Shown: positions 7,754 through 14,975 of the stretch, in pieces
Layout of the letters: each line of letters starts with the position of its first letter
Position numbering within the stretch: position 1 is the stretch's first letter
Assembly: GCA_038065635.1 (NCBI GenBank)
Contig: JBBTQP010000092.1
Location: forward strand, 1 to 36,654
Source of the DNA: JAHJFW01 sp038065635
GTDB taxonomy: Bacteria > Patescibacteriota > Patescibacteriia > 2-12-FULL-60-25
Direction: 5' to 3'
DNA length: 36,654 bases
Program-made: the position numbers and the translations under genes
The notes under the pieces: generated by a model
Told to the model about the DNA's origin: nothing
Database searches by the model: none
What the model saw: the letters and a program-made list of their open reading frames with translations, nothing else

Positions 7754-8362
7754 ATGAAGACCACTCGAATTACTTGCAAACTCTGTCGTCGTGAAGGCGT
7801 ATCGCTTTGCGGCCGCGAAAAGTGCGCGGTCAAACGCCGACCATATCCGCCAGGAGTTCACGGACCGAAAGGCGGTTCACGGCAGACGGACTATGCGAAA
7901 CAGCTTCGCGAAAAGCAAAAGGCAAAACGACTGTACGGTCTTTCAGAACGCCAATTTGAAAACTATTTCGAAAAAGCTCTTCGCATGAAGGGAGATTCCG
8001 GAGAAAATCTCATGCGACTTTTGGAAATGCGCCTCGATAACGCGGTTTTTCGCGCAGGATTCGCAAAGAGCCGACCGGCCGCTCGTCAGTCAGTTTCTCA
8101 CGCGCATATCTCCGTTAACGGCAAAAAAGTGGACATCGCGTCTTTTAGCGTAAAGCCAGGCGACATTTTGCAGATCAGAGAATCAAAACGCGCGAAAAGT
8201 TTATGGCAGGGAATTTCGGAAAAACTGCAAAAGAAGGAGCCGCCGTCTTGGATCAGTATCACGCCAGCCACACTGGAAGCGAAGATTACGAGCGCGCCGG
8301 CAATGCAGGATATGTTGCAGCCGTTCGACGCCAAACTCATTATTGAATTTTATTCTCGCTAA
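7754..8362 (+). CDS. rpsD: 30S ribosomal protein S4 (zinc-type)
   Basis: The product is 202 residues. The N terminus has CKLCRREGVSLCGREKC, a four-cysteine zinc knuckle, then YPPGVHG. The S4 RNA-binding domain spans about 95-160 (RLDNAVFRAGFAKSRPAARQ, HISVNGKKVDI). S4 is a primary 16S rRNA binder. It lies 6 bases after rpsK and 17 before rpoA. No Shine-Dalgarno is seen. Confidence 0.97.
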   Translation: MKTTRITCKLCRREGVSLCGREKCAVKRRPYPPGVHGPKGGSRQTDYAKQLREKQKAKRLYGLSERQFENYFEKALRMKGDSGENLMRLLEMRLDNAVFRAGFAKSRPAARQSVSHAHISVNGKKVDIASFSVKPGDILQIRESKRAKSLWQGISEKLQKKEPPSWISITPATLEAKITSAPAMQDMLQPFDAKLIIEFYSR

Positions 8363-8379
8363 AGCGTACTTTTCTATCT

Positions 8380-9084
8380 ATGGAGTCCATACTTCTTCCT
8401 TCCAAGATACGTTTCTCCAAAGGAGAGCGTCCTAACGAAGGCGTACTCACGGTCGAGCCATGTACCCAAGGTTACGGCACGACGATCGGAAACGCTTTGC
8501 GACGCGTATTATTGTCGTCCCTTCCAGGTGCGGCTGTAACCGCTGTTAAGATAAAGGGCGTTGAACACGAGTTCTCGACCATACCTCATATAAAAGAGGA
8601 CGCTTTGGAAATAATTTTGAATTTGAAGACACTTAGGATGAAGTTGTTTTCCGAAGAGCCGGTAAAACTTTCACTTTCAGTAAAGGGTGAAAAAGTCGTG
8701 ACAGCCGCTGATTTTTCAAAAAACGCGGATGTTGAAATCGTAAACAAGGATCTCGTAATCGCGACTCTGACCGATAAGGCCGCTTCATTCGAACTTGAGA
8801 TCACGATCGGTCCGGGACGAGGATACAAAACCACCGAAGAACGTATCAAGGAAAAGCTCGAGCTCGGAACCATCGCTATCGACGCGCTTTACAGTCCTGT
8901 TTTGAACGTATCGTACAAAGTCGTCGCTACTCGCGTTGGAGAGCGCACTGACTACGACAAGTTGGTGTTGAATGTTGAGACCGACGGATCGCTCGATTCT
9001 ATCGACGCTTGCAAGCAAGCTGTCGATATACTTTTGGATCACTTCCAGCTGCTTAAAGAATTATCTTATGAGACACCAGAATAA
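8380..9084 (+). CDS. rpoA: RNA polymerase alpha subunit lacking the C-terminal domain
   Basis: The product is 234 residues. It contains the full alpha-NTD: GYGTTIGNALRRVLLSSLPG (dimerisation region), GVEHEFSTI, the insert domain, GPGRGYK, and the second NTD lobe ending TDGSLDSIDACKQAVDILLDHF. A normal subunit is about 315-330 residues. Here the protein stops right after the NTD (LLKELSYETPE), with no linker and no alpha-CTD helices. rplQ starts inside its last 17 bases, so there is no room for a lost downstream piece in this locus. By family knowledge, the missing domain binds UP elements and activators. Confidence 0.95.
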   Translation: MESILLPSKIRFSKGERPNEGVLTVEPCTQGYGTTIGNALRRVLLSSLPGAAVTAVKIKGVEHEFSTIPHIKEDALEIILNLKTLRMKLFSEEPVKLSLSVKGEKVVTAADFSKNADVEIVNKDLVIATLTDKAASFELEITIGPGRGYKTTEERIKEKLELGTIAIDALYSPVLNVSYKVVATRVGERTDYDKLVLNVETDGSLDSIDACKQAVDILLDHFQLLKELSYETPE

Positions 9085-9424
9085 AGGAAAAATTTTCGGA
9101 CGAGAAAAAGCGCCGCGTGAAGCCATGCTGCGCAATTTGGTGCAATCCGTGATTTTGTACGAACGCGTCAACACTACTCTTCCGAAAGCCAAAGTGGTTC
9201 GATCAATGGTTGAAAAACTCATAACAACAGGTCGAAAAAAGACATTGGTTTCACGCCGCGCGCTATCTCGCGTGTTGACGATCGAGTCCGCTGTCAATAA
9301 GGTTCTGGAAGAGCTCGGACCGCGTTACGCTGAACGCAAAGGTGGATATACGCGCATCATCAAACTCGGAAGACGCGTAGGCGATGGCGCAGACATCGCT
9401 CAACTCCAACTAATCAAAGAATAA
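9068..9424 (+). CDS. rplQ: 50S ribosomal protein L17
   Basis: The product is 118 residues starting MRHQNKGKIFGREKAPREA, then LRNLVQSVILYERVNTTLPKAK, which is typical of L17. An upstream open stretch in the same frame is only the rpoA shadow. The true ATG at 9068 overlaps the rpoA 3' end by 17 bases, suggesting translational coupling. It ends 2 bases before rplM. Confidence 0.96.
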   Translation: MRHQNKGKIFGREKAPREAMLRNLVQSVILYERVNTTLPKAKVVRSMVEKLITTGRKKTLVSRRALSRVLTIESAVNKVLEELGPRYAERKGGYTRIIKLGRRVGDGADIAQLQLIKE

Positions 9425-9426
9425 TT

Positions 9427-9810
9427 ATGCCTTGGAAAAAGAAGCGAGGAATGCCTCATATAGAACGTAAAGTTCAAGAAATCGACGCGACCGGTAAAGT
9501 CGTCGGTCGTTTGGCTACGCACATCGCGACGCTTCTTATGGGAAAACACGAACCAGGGATGATTCCTCACATCGACAGCGGAGATATCGTAAAAGTTTCT
9601 AACGTAGATAAAATTGAGTTTACAGGCAAAAAGTGGGAACAGAAGAAGCATTTCAGCAGCTCCGGTCGTCCGGGTGGAATCACGGCCATGCCGGTTTCAA
9701 AACTTCGAGAAATAAACCCGGGTGAAATTTTAAAGCACGCCGTTAAGTACATGCTTCCGAAAAATAGAACGCAGGCAAACCGACTGAAGCGCCTCATCAT
9801 CGTAAAATAA
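9427..9810 (+). CDS. rplM: 50S ribosomal protein L13
   Basis: The product is 127 residues, slightly shorter than the usual ~142, with the C-terminal tail trimmed. Motifs are DATGKVVGRLATHIATLLMGK, DSGDIVKVSNVDKI, LREINPGEILKHAVKYMLPKN and NRLKRLIIV. It is followed at 2 bases by rpsI, the universal rplM-rpsI pair. The pair here continues directly from rplQ. Confidence 0.96.
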   Translation: MPWKKKRGMPHIERKVQEIDATGKVVGRLATHIATLLMGKHEPGMIPHIDSGDIVKVSNVDKIEFTGKKWEQKKHFSSSGRPGGITAMPVSKLREINPGEILKHAVKYMLPKNRTQANRLKRLIIVK

Positions 9811-9812
9811 TT

Positions 9813-10361
9813 ATGCCCACCACAGAAGACGCAAAACAGAAGACTGAAGAAGAAAAGCCGAAGAAAGCGCCTAGAAAGGTTGCTGCGAAAAAGCCTGTAA
9901 AGAAAGAATCGTCCGTTGATGCCCCGGTTGCCGAGGCGGAAATAGTGGCGGCATCGGAGCGCGCCAAGGGCGGTTCGTTTATAGCGGCGCTCGGGCGAAG
10001 AAAAACTTCCATTGCGCAAGTTCGTCTTATCAAAAATGGAAAGGGGATTGTAACGATCAACGGACGCGAGATGGAGAAATATTTTTCAACTTACGACGTT
10101 CGAGACGACGTGATGAGTCCGCTACGCGCAGTCGGCCAGGAAACGTCCGTCGACGTCAGCGCAAAAGTCGTCGGCGGAGGAATCCGCGGCCAAGCCCAAG
10201 CTGTCCGTCTCGGAATAGCCCGCGCCCTCATAGAACTCAACCCAACATTCCGCGTCGCTCTGAAAAAACTCGGCTATCTCTCCCGCGACTCCAGAAAGCG
10301 CGAACGCAAAAAGTTCGGAAAGAAATCAGCACGACGCTCACCACAGTGGAGCAAACGTTAA
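9813..10361 (+). CDS. rpsI: 30S ribosomal protein S9, with long basic N-terminal extension
   Basis: The product is 182 residues against the usual ~130. Residues 1-55 are a Lys/Glu/Ala-rich extension without family similarity. The S9 body starts at AALGRRKTSIAQVRL and includes GGGIRGQAQAVRLGIARAL and YLSRDSRKRERKKFGKKSARR. It ends QWSKR, the conserved tail whose last residues reach P-site tRNA. It is the last gene of the ribosomal operon and is followed by a terminator. Confidence 0.95.
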   Translation: MPTTEDAKQKTEEEKPKKAPRKVAAKKPVKKESSVDAPVAEAEIVAASERAKGGSFIAALGRRKTSIAQVRLIKNGKGIVTINGREMEKYFSTYDVRDDVMSPLRAVGQETSVDVSAKVVGGGIRGQAQAVRLGIARALIELNPTFRVALKKLGYLSRDSRKRERKKFGKKSARRSPQWSKR

Positions 10362-10365
10362 TTTC

Positions 10366-10391
10366 AAAAAAGAGCCACGAGGCTCTTTTTT
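10366..10391 (+). terminator. Rho-independent terminator after rpsI
   Basis: Stem AAAAAAGAGCC / GGCTCTTTTTT around an ACGA loop, ending in a T run, 4 bases after the rpsI stop. It closes the ribosomal operon. Confidence 0.9.
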
Positions 10392-10415
10392 AGTTTTCTT
10401 TTCATGGTGAGCGCG

Positions 10416-10445
10416 TTGACAAAAAGGGTGATTTAGTAGTACATA
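10416..10445 (+). promoter_or_regulatory. Promoter of the orphan gene at 10556
   Basis: Perfect TTGACA (10416-10421), 18-base spacer and a weak -10 TACATA (10440-10445). A leader of roughly 100 bases follows and ends in a Shine-Dalgarno site (GGAGG, 10542-10546). The leader contains a small possible hairpin (GTCC...GGAC, about 10508-10525). Confidence 0.55.
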
Positions 10446-10555
10446 TTTCATTAGAAACAGTCCTTTGATAAGTCGCACTAAGTTGTTCCTTACCGCTGTC
10501 GGAATGGTCCGTTCGCGGCGTGGACGAAGCTGTAGCGTCATGGAGGATAGGAAAA

Positions 10556-11008
10556 ATGAGACGGCTATTTGCAACTGTCGTCTATGTCCTCCCGGACTAT
10601 GACGAACTACGGAGAGTCTTCGGCGGGTACGTGAACCCCTACTACAACGGCGTGGTTTTTACGCCGATCAGGTCATGTCGAAAAGTAGTCAGGTTTAGGC
10701 GGAAAGTCGAATTCGTGTACGTCGACATGTTCAACAGGTCCTCTACCGAAGAGGTGTTGGACGAAATGAGCACGATCCACGCTCGCCCGGCTTTACCGGA
10801 GGAGCTGCTCTGCTTCAATAGGGAACATCCAAGCGAAATGTTGAAGTATCCTATCGTTGCGCAGGGGGCCGTGGCAATAGTTAATGACCTGTCCTTTGTG
10901 GCATTTATTGACAGCGTTTACGGTAAGCGTAATTTCCGCCTAGCGCTTGTCGAAAGTCCATGGGAAAAGAGATGCCGCCACCTTGCAGTACCCATAGACG
11001 GCGGTTGA
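10556..11008 (+). CDS. Orphan protein of unknown function
   Basis: I do not recognise a family. The start at 10556 is chosen because GGAGG lies 9 bases upstream. An upstream in-frame GTG at 10520 has no such signal. The product is ~150 residues and soluble, rich in Arg, Tyr and Val, beginning MRRLFATVVYVLPDYDELRR, with no membrane segment. It sits between the ribosomal-operon terminator and hicA, on its own promoter. It is one of only two genes in the window with a strong Shine-Dalgarno site, and its codons look more GC-rich than its neighbours', which hints at a different origin. Confidence 0.7.
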   Translation: MRRLFATVVYVLPDYDELRRVFGGYVNPYYNGVVFTPIRSCRKVVRFRRKVEFVYVDMFNRSSTEEVLDEMSTIHARPALPEELLCFNREHPSEMLKYPIVAQGAVAIVNDLSFVAFIDSVYGKRNFRLALVESPWEKRCRHLAVPIDGG

Positions 11009-11031
11009 GGCGGAATCGCTCGACTACTACC

Positions 11032-11077
11032 GATCCCGTTCGATCCGATTTTAACATCGTGACCGGCGGGATTTTTT
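11032..11077. terminator. Possible terminator between orphan gene and hicA
   Basis: GATCCCG at 11032 can pair with CGGGAT at 11067, followed by a T run (11072-11077). The loop is long, so this is a weak call. The T run overlaps the hicA stop codon. Confidence 0.3.
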
Positions 11078-11300
11078 AAATAAGTTTTATGAATTCTTCG
11101 GTCGAAATTCCAATGTCACGCAAAATGCCGCGTAACGTTCCTCGCGGAATGTCCTTGTTCGTATGAACAGGAATTGTCGCTATTCTTCCGTCGATATGGC
11201 GTAACTGTACATGGCTACCGCGTTGCCTGGAAATTTCAAAACCAGCTTTTATCAAAGCATCCAGAGCCCGCTTTCCGGATATAATTGGAAGCGGCGACAT
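11076..11300 (-). CDS. hicA: HicA-family toxin (YcfA-like mRNA interferase)
   Basis: The product is 74 residues with the double-stranded-RNA-binding-like fold. Motifs are SGKRALDALIKAGFEISRQ, then RGSHVQLRH with the catalytic histidine, TIPVHTNKDIPRGTLRGIL and ISTEEFIKLI. HicA toxins cut mRNA and tmRNA. The gene starts 3 bases after the hicB stop, so the antitoxin is translated first, which is one of the two known orders. Confidence 0.93.
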   Translation of the reverse strand: MSPLPIISGKRALDALIKAGFEISRQRGSHVQLRHIDGRIATIPVHTNKDIPRGTLRGILRDIGISTEEFIKLI

Positions 11301-11303
11301 AGC

Positions 11304-11540
11304 TCATGCCTGCGATGGTGAAATAACCGTCTCAAAAGTATCAAAACTCGTTTCATCAGGTACGGTCTCGCCGCGAGACACCAGATCCTCAATATACAGC
11401 TCGATTGCCTCGTGTATATTTATTTTTGCCATGATTAGAGAATCGCCCCAAGAATGGCATCCTGGTAGTGCCGGAACATAGGAATGAAATGTATTGTTTT
11501 CATCCGGTTCAATAATTACGCGAAATGTAATGTGTTTCAT
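11304..11540 (-). CDS. hicB: HicB-family antitoxin
   Basis: The product is 78 residues with the partial RNase H-like HicB fold: FRVIIEPDENNTFHSYVPALPGC followed by HSWGDSLIMAKINIHEAIELY. No clear DNA-binding C-terminal helix-turn-helix or ribbon-helix-helix is visible, so it is a short HicB. It neutralises HicA by binding its active site. It is first in the hicBA operon. Confidence 0.93.
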   Translation of the reverse strand: MKHITFRVIIEPDENNTFHSYVPALPGCHSWGDSLIMAKINIHEAIELYIEDLVSRGETVPDETSFDTFETVISPSQA

Positions 11541-11548
11541 GTAAAAAC

Positions 11549-11576
11549 ACTATCATAAAAATGAAAGCGAGGTCAA
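11549..11576 (-). promoter_or_regulatory. Promoter of hicBA, leaderless geometry
   Basis: On the minus strand: TTGACC, 16-base spacer, GATAGT, then 8 bases to the hicB ATG. The -35 lies back to back with the -35 proposed for the flippase operon on the plus strand (11578-11583). Confidence 0.45.
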
Positions 11577-11577
11577 T

Positions 11578-11607
11578 TTGCGGATATTGTCAATAAACGG
11601 GTACCAT
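11578..11607 (+). promoter_or_regulatory. Promoter of the glycan operon, leaderless geometry
   Basis: TTGCGG (11578-11583), 18-base spacer, TACCAT (11602-11607), then 6 bases to the flippase ATG at 11614. Confidence 0.4.
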
Positions 11608-11613
11608 ACACGC

Positions 11614-13080
11614 ATGTCTTCAGGTTCGACCATAGCGAAAAACGCGGCTTGGCTAATGGTGGCTACGGCGGCGCAAAAGTTCGTGGCGTTTATAGCTTTT
11701 ACGATAGTTGCCCGTTTGCTCGGCAGAGAGCTCACGGGCGTGTTTTTTTATAGCGTTTCCATCACTTCGATTTTCGTTATTATTACGGATCTTGGCATGA
11801 CTCCGGTTGTAATCCGTTCACTCGCTGGAGATCGCGAAGACTCCTCGCGTCTTCTTGGAGCCGCGCTTCGTGCGAAATTGTTTTTAACGCCCATCGCCAT
11901 CGTCGCGTCACTCTTATACGCTACGCTGTTCGGCGCAGATCTCGTGACGCTTTCAACTGTCGCGATCGCGTGTCTTGTGATGACAGCTGATACTTTTCAT
12001 CTTGCTTTGTACGGAGCTTTGCGAGGCAGGCAGAATCTTCAACCGGAGGCGTTCGGAATGTTTCTCGGACAAATTGTTACAGCAATAGCTTCGATCTCCG
12101 CAGCATTTTTCGGTTTCGGTCCTATCGGGCTTGCCACCGCCTTGCTTCTCGGAAGTTTGTGGAATGTAGGTTGGAGTCTCTTCAACACGAGACGTTTTTC
12201 CGTCTCTATTCAAAAGCCACGGCAGAGCGATCTGAAACGGCTCGTGAAAGAAGCTGCGCCGTTTGGAATCGCCGGAATCGCGGTCAAGGTTTATTCATAC
12301 GTTGACAGTTTGATTATCCAGAATATCCACGGATCAGCGGCAGTCGGACTCTACGCGGTCGCTTATAAACTCACTTACGCTTTTCAATTTCTACCCCTCA
12401 CGTTCACAGCCGCGCTTTATCCGGCGCTCGCATCTTTTTTTGCAGCGAAAAGATCGGAAGATCTCCGCAACACTTTTTTCGGGTCAATGCGCGTGATGGC
12501 CGCGTTAGGATTTCCATTGGCCGCAGGATTGTCGGCTCTTTCTCCGCGCATAATCCCGTTGTTGTACGGTCAGGAGTTTGCTGGAGCGGTTCCGGCGTTT
12601 TCAGTATTGCCTTGGGTTTTGCTTCCGATATTTTTAGATTTTCCAGTCGGTGCTTTGCTTAATGCTACAAATCGCGCGCACTTAAAAACGATTGCAATGG
12701 TAGCGACCATGGTTTTGAACATCGCCGCAAACGCGATACTCGTTCCGAAGTACGGACCGCTTGGAGCCGCATGGGCCGGAGTCGTGAGTTTTTGGATGCT
12801 TTATCTCATAGGCGCAGTTTTCGCAGAAAGGTTTATTCGTGGTGCGTTTACGTTTATCTCATTGACTTTGCGTGGTTTCTTGGCCGCGGTTATCTCGTGG
12901 TTTGCATGGCGGACAGTCGGAGATATGATGGATTTGCGAGCAGCCGTTATTTTTGGTGGGGCTGTTGCTATGATCCTCGGTTTCGTGTTCAGGTTAGTGA
13001 CCGTGGATGACGTTTACCGAATGATACGGCGCCTTAGAAAGCATCCTGAGCCGGTTCAAGCGATCCATGAAGATTCATGA
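11614..13080 (+). CDS. Polysaccharide flippase of the MOP superfamily (Wzx-like)
   Basis: The product is ~488 residues, strongly hydrophobic with about 12-14 predicted membrane helices. It begins SSGSTIAKNAAWLMVATAAQ and has the family-style YSYVDSLIIQNIHGSAAVGLYAVAYKL segment mid-protein. Such proteins flip lipid-linked oligosaccharides across the membrane. I chose 11614 because it gives the usual N terminus and follows a -10 box. It heads a glycan operon and its stop overlaps the next ATG by 4 bases (ATGA). Confidence 0.88.
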   Translation: MSSGSTIAKNAAWLMVATAAQKFVAFIAFTIVARLLGRELTGVFFYSVSITSIFVIITDLGMTPVVIRSLAGDREDSSRLLGAALRAKLFLTPIAIVASLLYATLFGADLVTLSTVAIACLVMTADTFHLALYGALRGRQNLQPEAFGMFLGQIVTAIASISAAFFGFGPIGLATALLLGSLWNVGWSLFNTRRFSVSIQKPRQSDLKRLVKEAAPFGIAGIAVKVYSYVDSLIIQNIHGSAAVGLYAVAYKLTYAFQFLPLTFTAALYPALASFFAAKRSEDLRNTFFGSMRVMAALGFPLAAGLSALSPRIIPLLYGQEFAGAVPAFSVLPWVLLPIFLDFPVGALLNATNRAHLKTIAMVATMVLNIAANAILVPKYGPLGAAWAGVVSFWMLYLIGAVFAERFIRGAFTFISLTLRGFLAAVISWFAWRTVGDMMDLRAAVIFGGAVAMILGFVFRLVTVDDVYRMIRRLRKHPEPVQAIHEDS

Positions 13081-14243
13081 ACATAACGCCAATCATACTC
13101 ATAACCCTCGAATATCCACCGGATCGCGGCGGAATTGCTAGATATCTCGGATCTTTAGTTGAAACTTCTGGAGGCGCGATACGAGTCATCGTACCCGAAG
13201 GTGCAAAAATAGAAGGCCCAGGTCAAGTCGACGTGGCAGTATTTTATAGAAAACAATGGCCAACGTGGTTTCCGCTCATCCGATTGTGTCGCAGCATCTC
13301 CAATCGTAGCAACACACAACTCGCTGGGCGATCGCAAGGATCCGCCAATACGGGGGAGGGCGGGAAAACCCCGCCCCTACAAACTCCAATCCTTCTAATC
13401 AGCCACGTCCTTCCCGTTGGAACCGCGGCGTGGATTTCACGAATGCTTGATGGTCCGGAGTACGCGGTTTTATTTCACGGGACAGACGTCAAGAGAGTTG
13501 AAGGGATGTGGAAACGATGGTTGCTGAATCGGATTTGTCGTAATGCAAAAGCTGTATTTACGAACAGTAGGGCTACGATGCAGGATCTAAGGAACATCGT
13601 TCCAGACATCGAGGTTACGGTTTTGACTCCCGGAGTTTCCAGAGAAAAATGTCTAACACGTGAAGAAGCGCGAATCCGGCTTGGGATTGGTCCCGATGAA
13701 TTTCTTGTGGTTTCGGTTTGTCGTCTTGTGCCAAGAAAAGGAATTGATTTTTCATTGCGAGCGATTTCTAAACTTCAAACGCACATGCCCGTCCGATATG
13801 TTGTCATTGGAAACGGACCGGACTTGGAGCGGCTTGAACAGGTCGCTAAAGAATCACGAACAGTTGTCACTTGGATTCTTGATGCAGACGATGAGGAGAT
13901 GCATACGTGGTTAGCGGCGGCGGATGTGTTTTGCTTGCCAGGACGAAACGAGAAATGTGACGTGGAGGGGTTTGGAATCAGTTATCTCGAAGCCGCAGCA
14001 GCCGGAATACCGAGCGTTGCCGGAAGGAGCGGGGGAGCGGCAGAAGCTGTTGTGGATGGAAATACAGGGCTTGTAGTTGATCCGGACAGTATTCATGATA
14101 TTGCCGAAGCCATAGAAAAACTGCTAAAACAAGGAGAGCTTCGAAAGCAACTTGGAGAAAACGCGAAATTACGCGTTTTAAAGGACTTCCGATGTGAGGA
14201 TCGGTGGTTGGCGCTCAAAAGCAGGTTGGGGATTCGAAGTTAA
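13077..14243 (+). CDS. Glycosyltransferase family 4
   Basis: The product is 388 residues with the GT-B fold. The N-terminal domain starts ILITLEYPPDRGGIARYLGS (acceptor side, glycine-rich loop). The C-terminal domain has VVSVCRLVPRKGIDFSLRA, YVVIGNGPDLERL, and the EGFGISYLEAAAAGIPSVAG nucleotide-sugar site with its conserved EX7E-like pattern. It probably transfers a hexose onto a lipid-linked glycan. Residues ~82-102 (AGRSQGSANTGEGGKTPPLQ) come from a dispersed repeat placed between two strands of the N-terminal domain. It is coupled to the flippase by an ATGA overlap. Confidence 0.9.
   Translation: MNITPIILITLEYPPDRGGIARYLGSLVETSGGAIRVIVPEGAKIEGPGQVDVAVFYRKQWPTWFPLIRLCRSISNRSNTQLAGRSQGSANTGEGGKTPPLQTPILLISHVLPVGTAAWISRMLDGPEYAVLFHGTDVKRVEGMWKRWLLNRICRNAKAVFTNSRATMQDLRNIVPDIEVTVLTPGVSREKCLTREEARIRLGIGPDEFLVVSVCRLVPRKGIDFSLRAISKLQTHMPVRYVVIGNGPDLERLEQVAKESRTVVTWILDADDEEMHTWLAAADVFCLPGRNEKCDVEGFGISYLEAAAAGIPSVAGRSGGAAEAVVDGNTGLVVDPDSIHDIAEAIEKLLKQGELRKQLGENAKLRVLKDFRCEDRWLALKSRLGIRS
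13323..13381. repeat. Family B element (one and a half copies) inside the GT4 gene
   Basis: GGGCGATCGCAAGGATCCGCC is followed by a second palindrome GGGCGGGAAAACCCCGCCC, ending CCCCTACAAAC. The first part matches the elements in alaS and at 24859. It is read in frame as GRSQGSAN...TPPLQ. Confidence 0.75.
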
Positions 14244-14258
14244 AATTTACAGCATCTC

Positions 14259-14975
14259 ATGCAGGAAATCCCACGCATTTCCGTCATCATCCCGTGTTTT
14301 AACCACGCGGATATTTTACGACGCACGCTAGAGGGTTTATCGTCTCAAACGCTCAAACCGCTTGAAGTGATTGTTGTTAATGATGGCTCGAGTGATGATC
14401 CAAGCGTTGCCGTTAGAGAGGCCGCGCAAAAACTTCCAATCACTTTTATTTCTCTCAAAAGCAATAAAGGCGCTCCATACGCAAGAAACCTAGGCGCTAC
14501 AACGGCCGGAGGTGATTTCTTTATGTTTCTGGATGCTGACGCGATTCTTCAACCAACGGCACTCCAATTGCTCCACGGGGCTCTTTCACAAAACCCAGAC
14601 GCCGTCTTTTCATATTCCAACTTTTTTTGGGGAGCGAAACGTTTTAAAGCCAAACCGTTCGATGTCGCAGCGCTAAAGAACAATAACTTTATTCATACTT
14701 CGTCCATGATACGTCGCTGCGCATTTCCAGGATTTGATGAGAAGCTCGCGAGATTTCAAGATTGGGATTTGTGGCTCACGATAGCAAAACGTGGTGGTGT
14801 CGGCGTATGGATAGATAAGGAGCTGTTTAGAGTTGAGCCTAGGAGTGCCGGAATAAGTCGTTGGTTGCCGCGCGTGATGTACTGGATACCGTGGCAATGG
14901 CTCGGATTTATTCCAAAAGAGATTTCGAAGTATCGTGATGCCGAAGCTATCGTTAGAAAGAAACACGGGATATGA
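14259..14975 (+). CDS. Glycosyltransferase family 2
   Basis: The product is 238 residues with the GT-A fold: ISVIIPCFNHADILRRTLEG, VVNDGSSDD for nucleotide binding, NKGAPYARNLGA, and FLDADA containing the DXD metal site. Further on, FQDWDLWLTIAKRG carries the likely ED/WD catalytic region. It adds one sugar to a growing glycan. It is in the operon between GT4 and the GT2-ligase fusion, and its stop overlaps the next start by 4 bases. Confidence 0.9.
   Translation: MQEIPRISVIIPCFNHADILRRTLEGLSSQTLKPLEVIVVNDGSSDDPSVAVREAAQKLPITFISLKSNKGAPYARNLGATTAGGDFFMFLDADAILQPTALQLLHGALSQNPDAVFSYSNFFWGAKRFKAKPFDVAALKNNNFIHTSSMIRRCAFPGFDEKLARFQDWDLWLTIAKRGGVGVWIDKELFRVEPRSAGISRWLPRVMYWIPWQWLGFIPKEISKYRDAEAIVRKKHGI

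Noticed and set aside
8972..9067. Upstream extension of rplQ within rpoA
   Set aside because: It is the rpoA sequence in another frame. L17 begins at MRHQNKGKIF.
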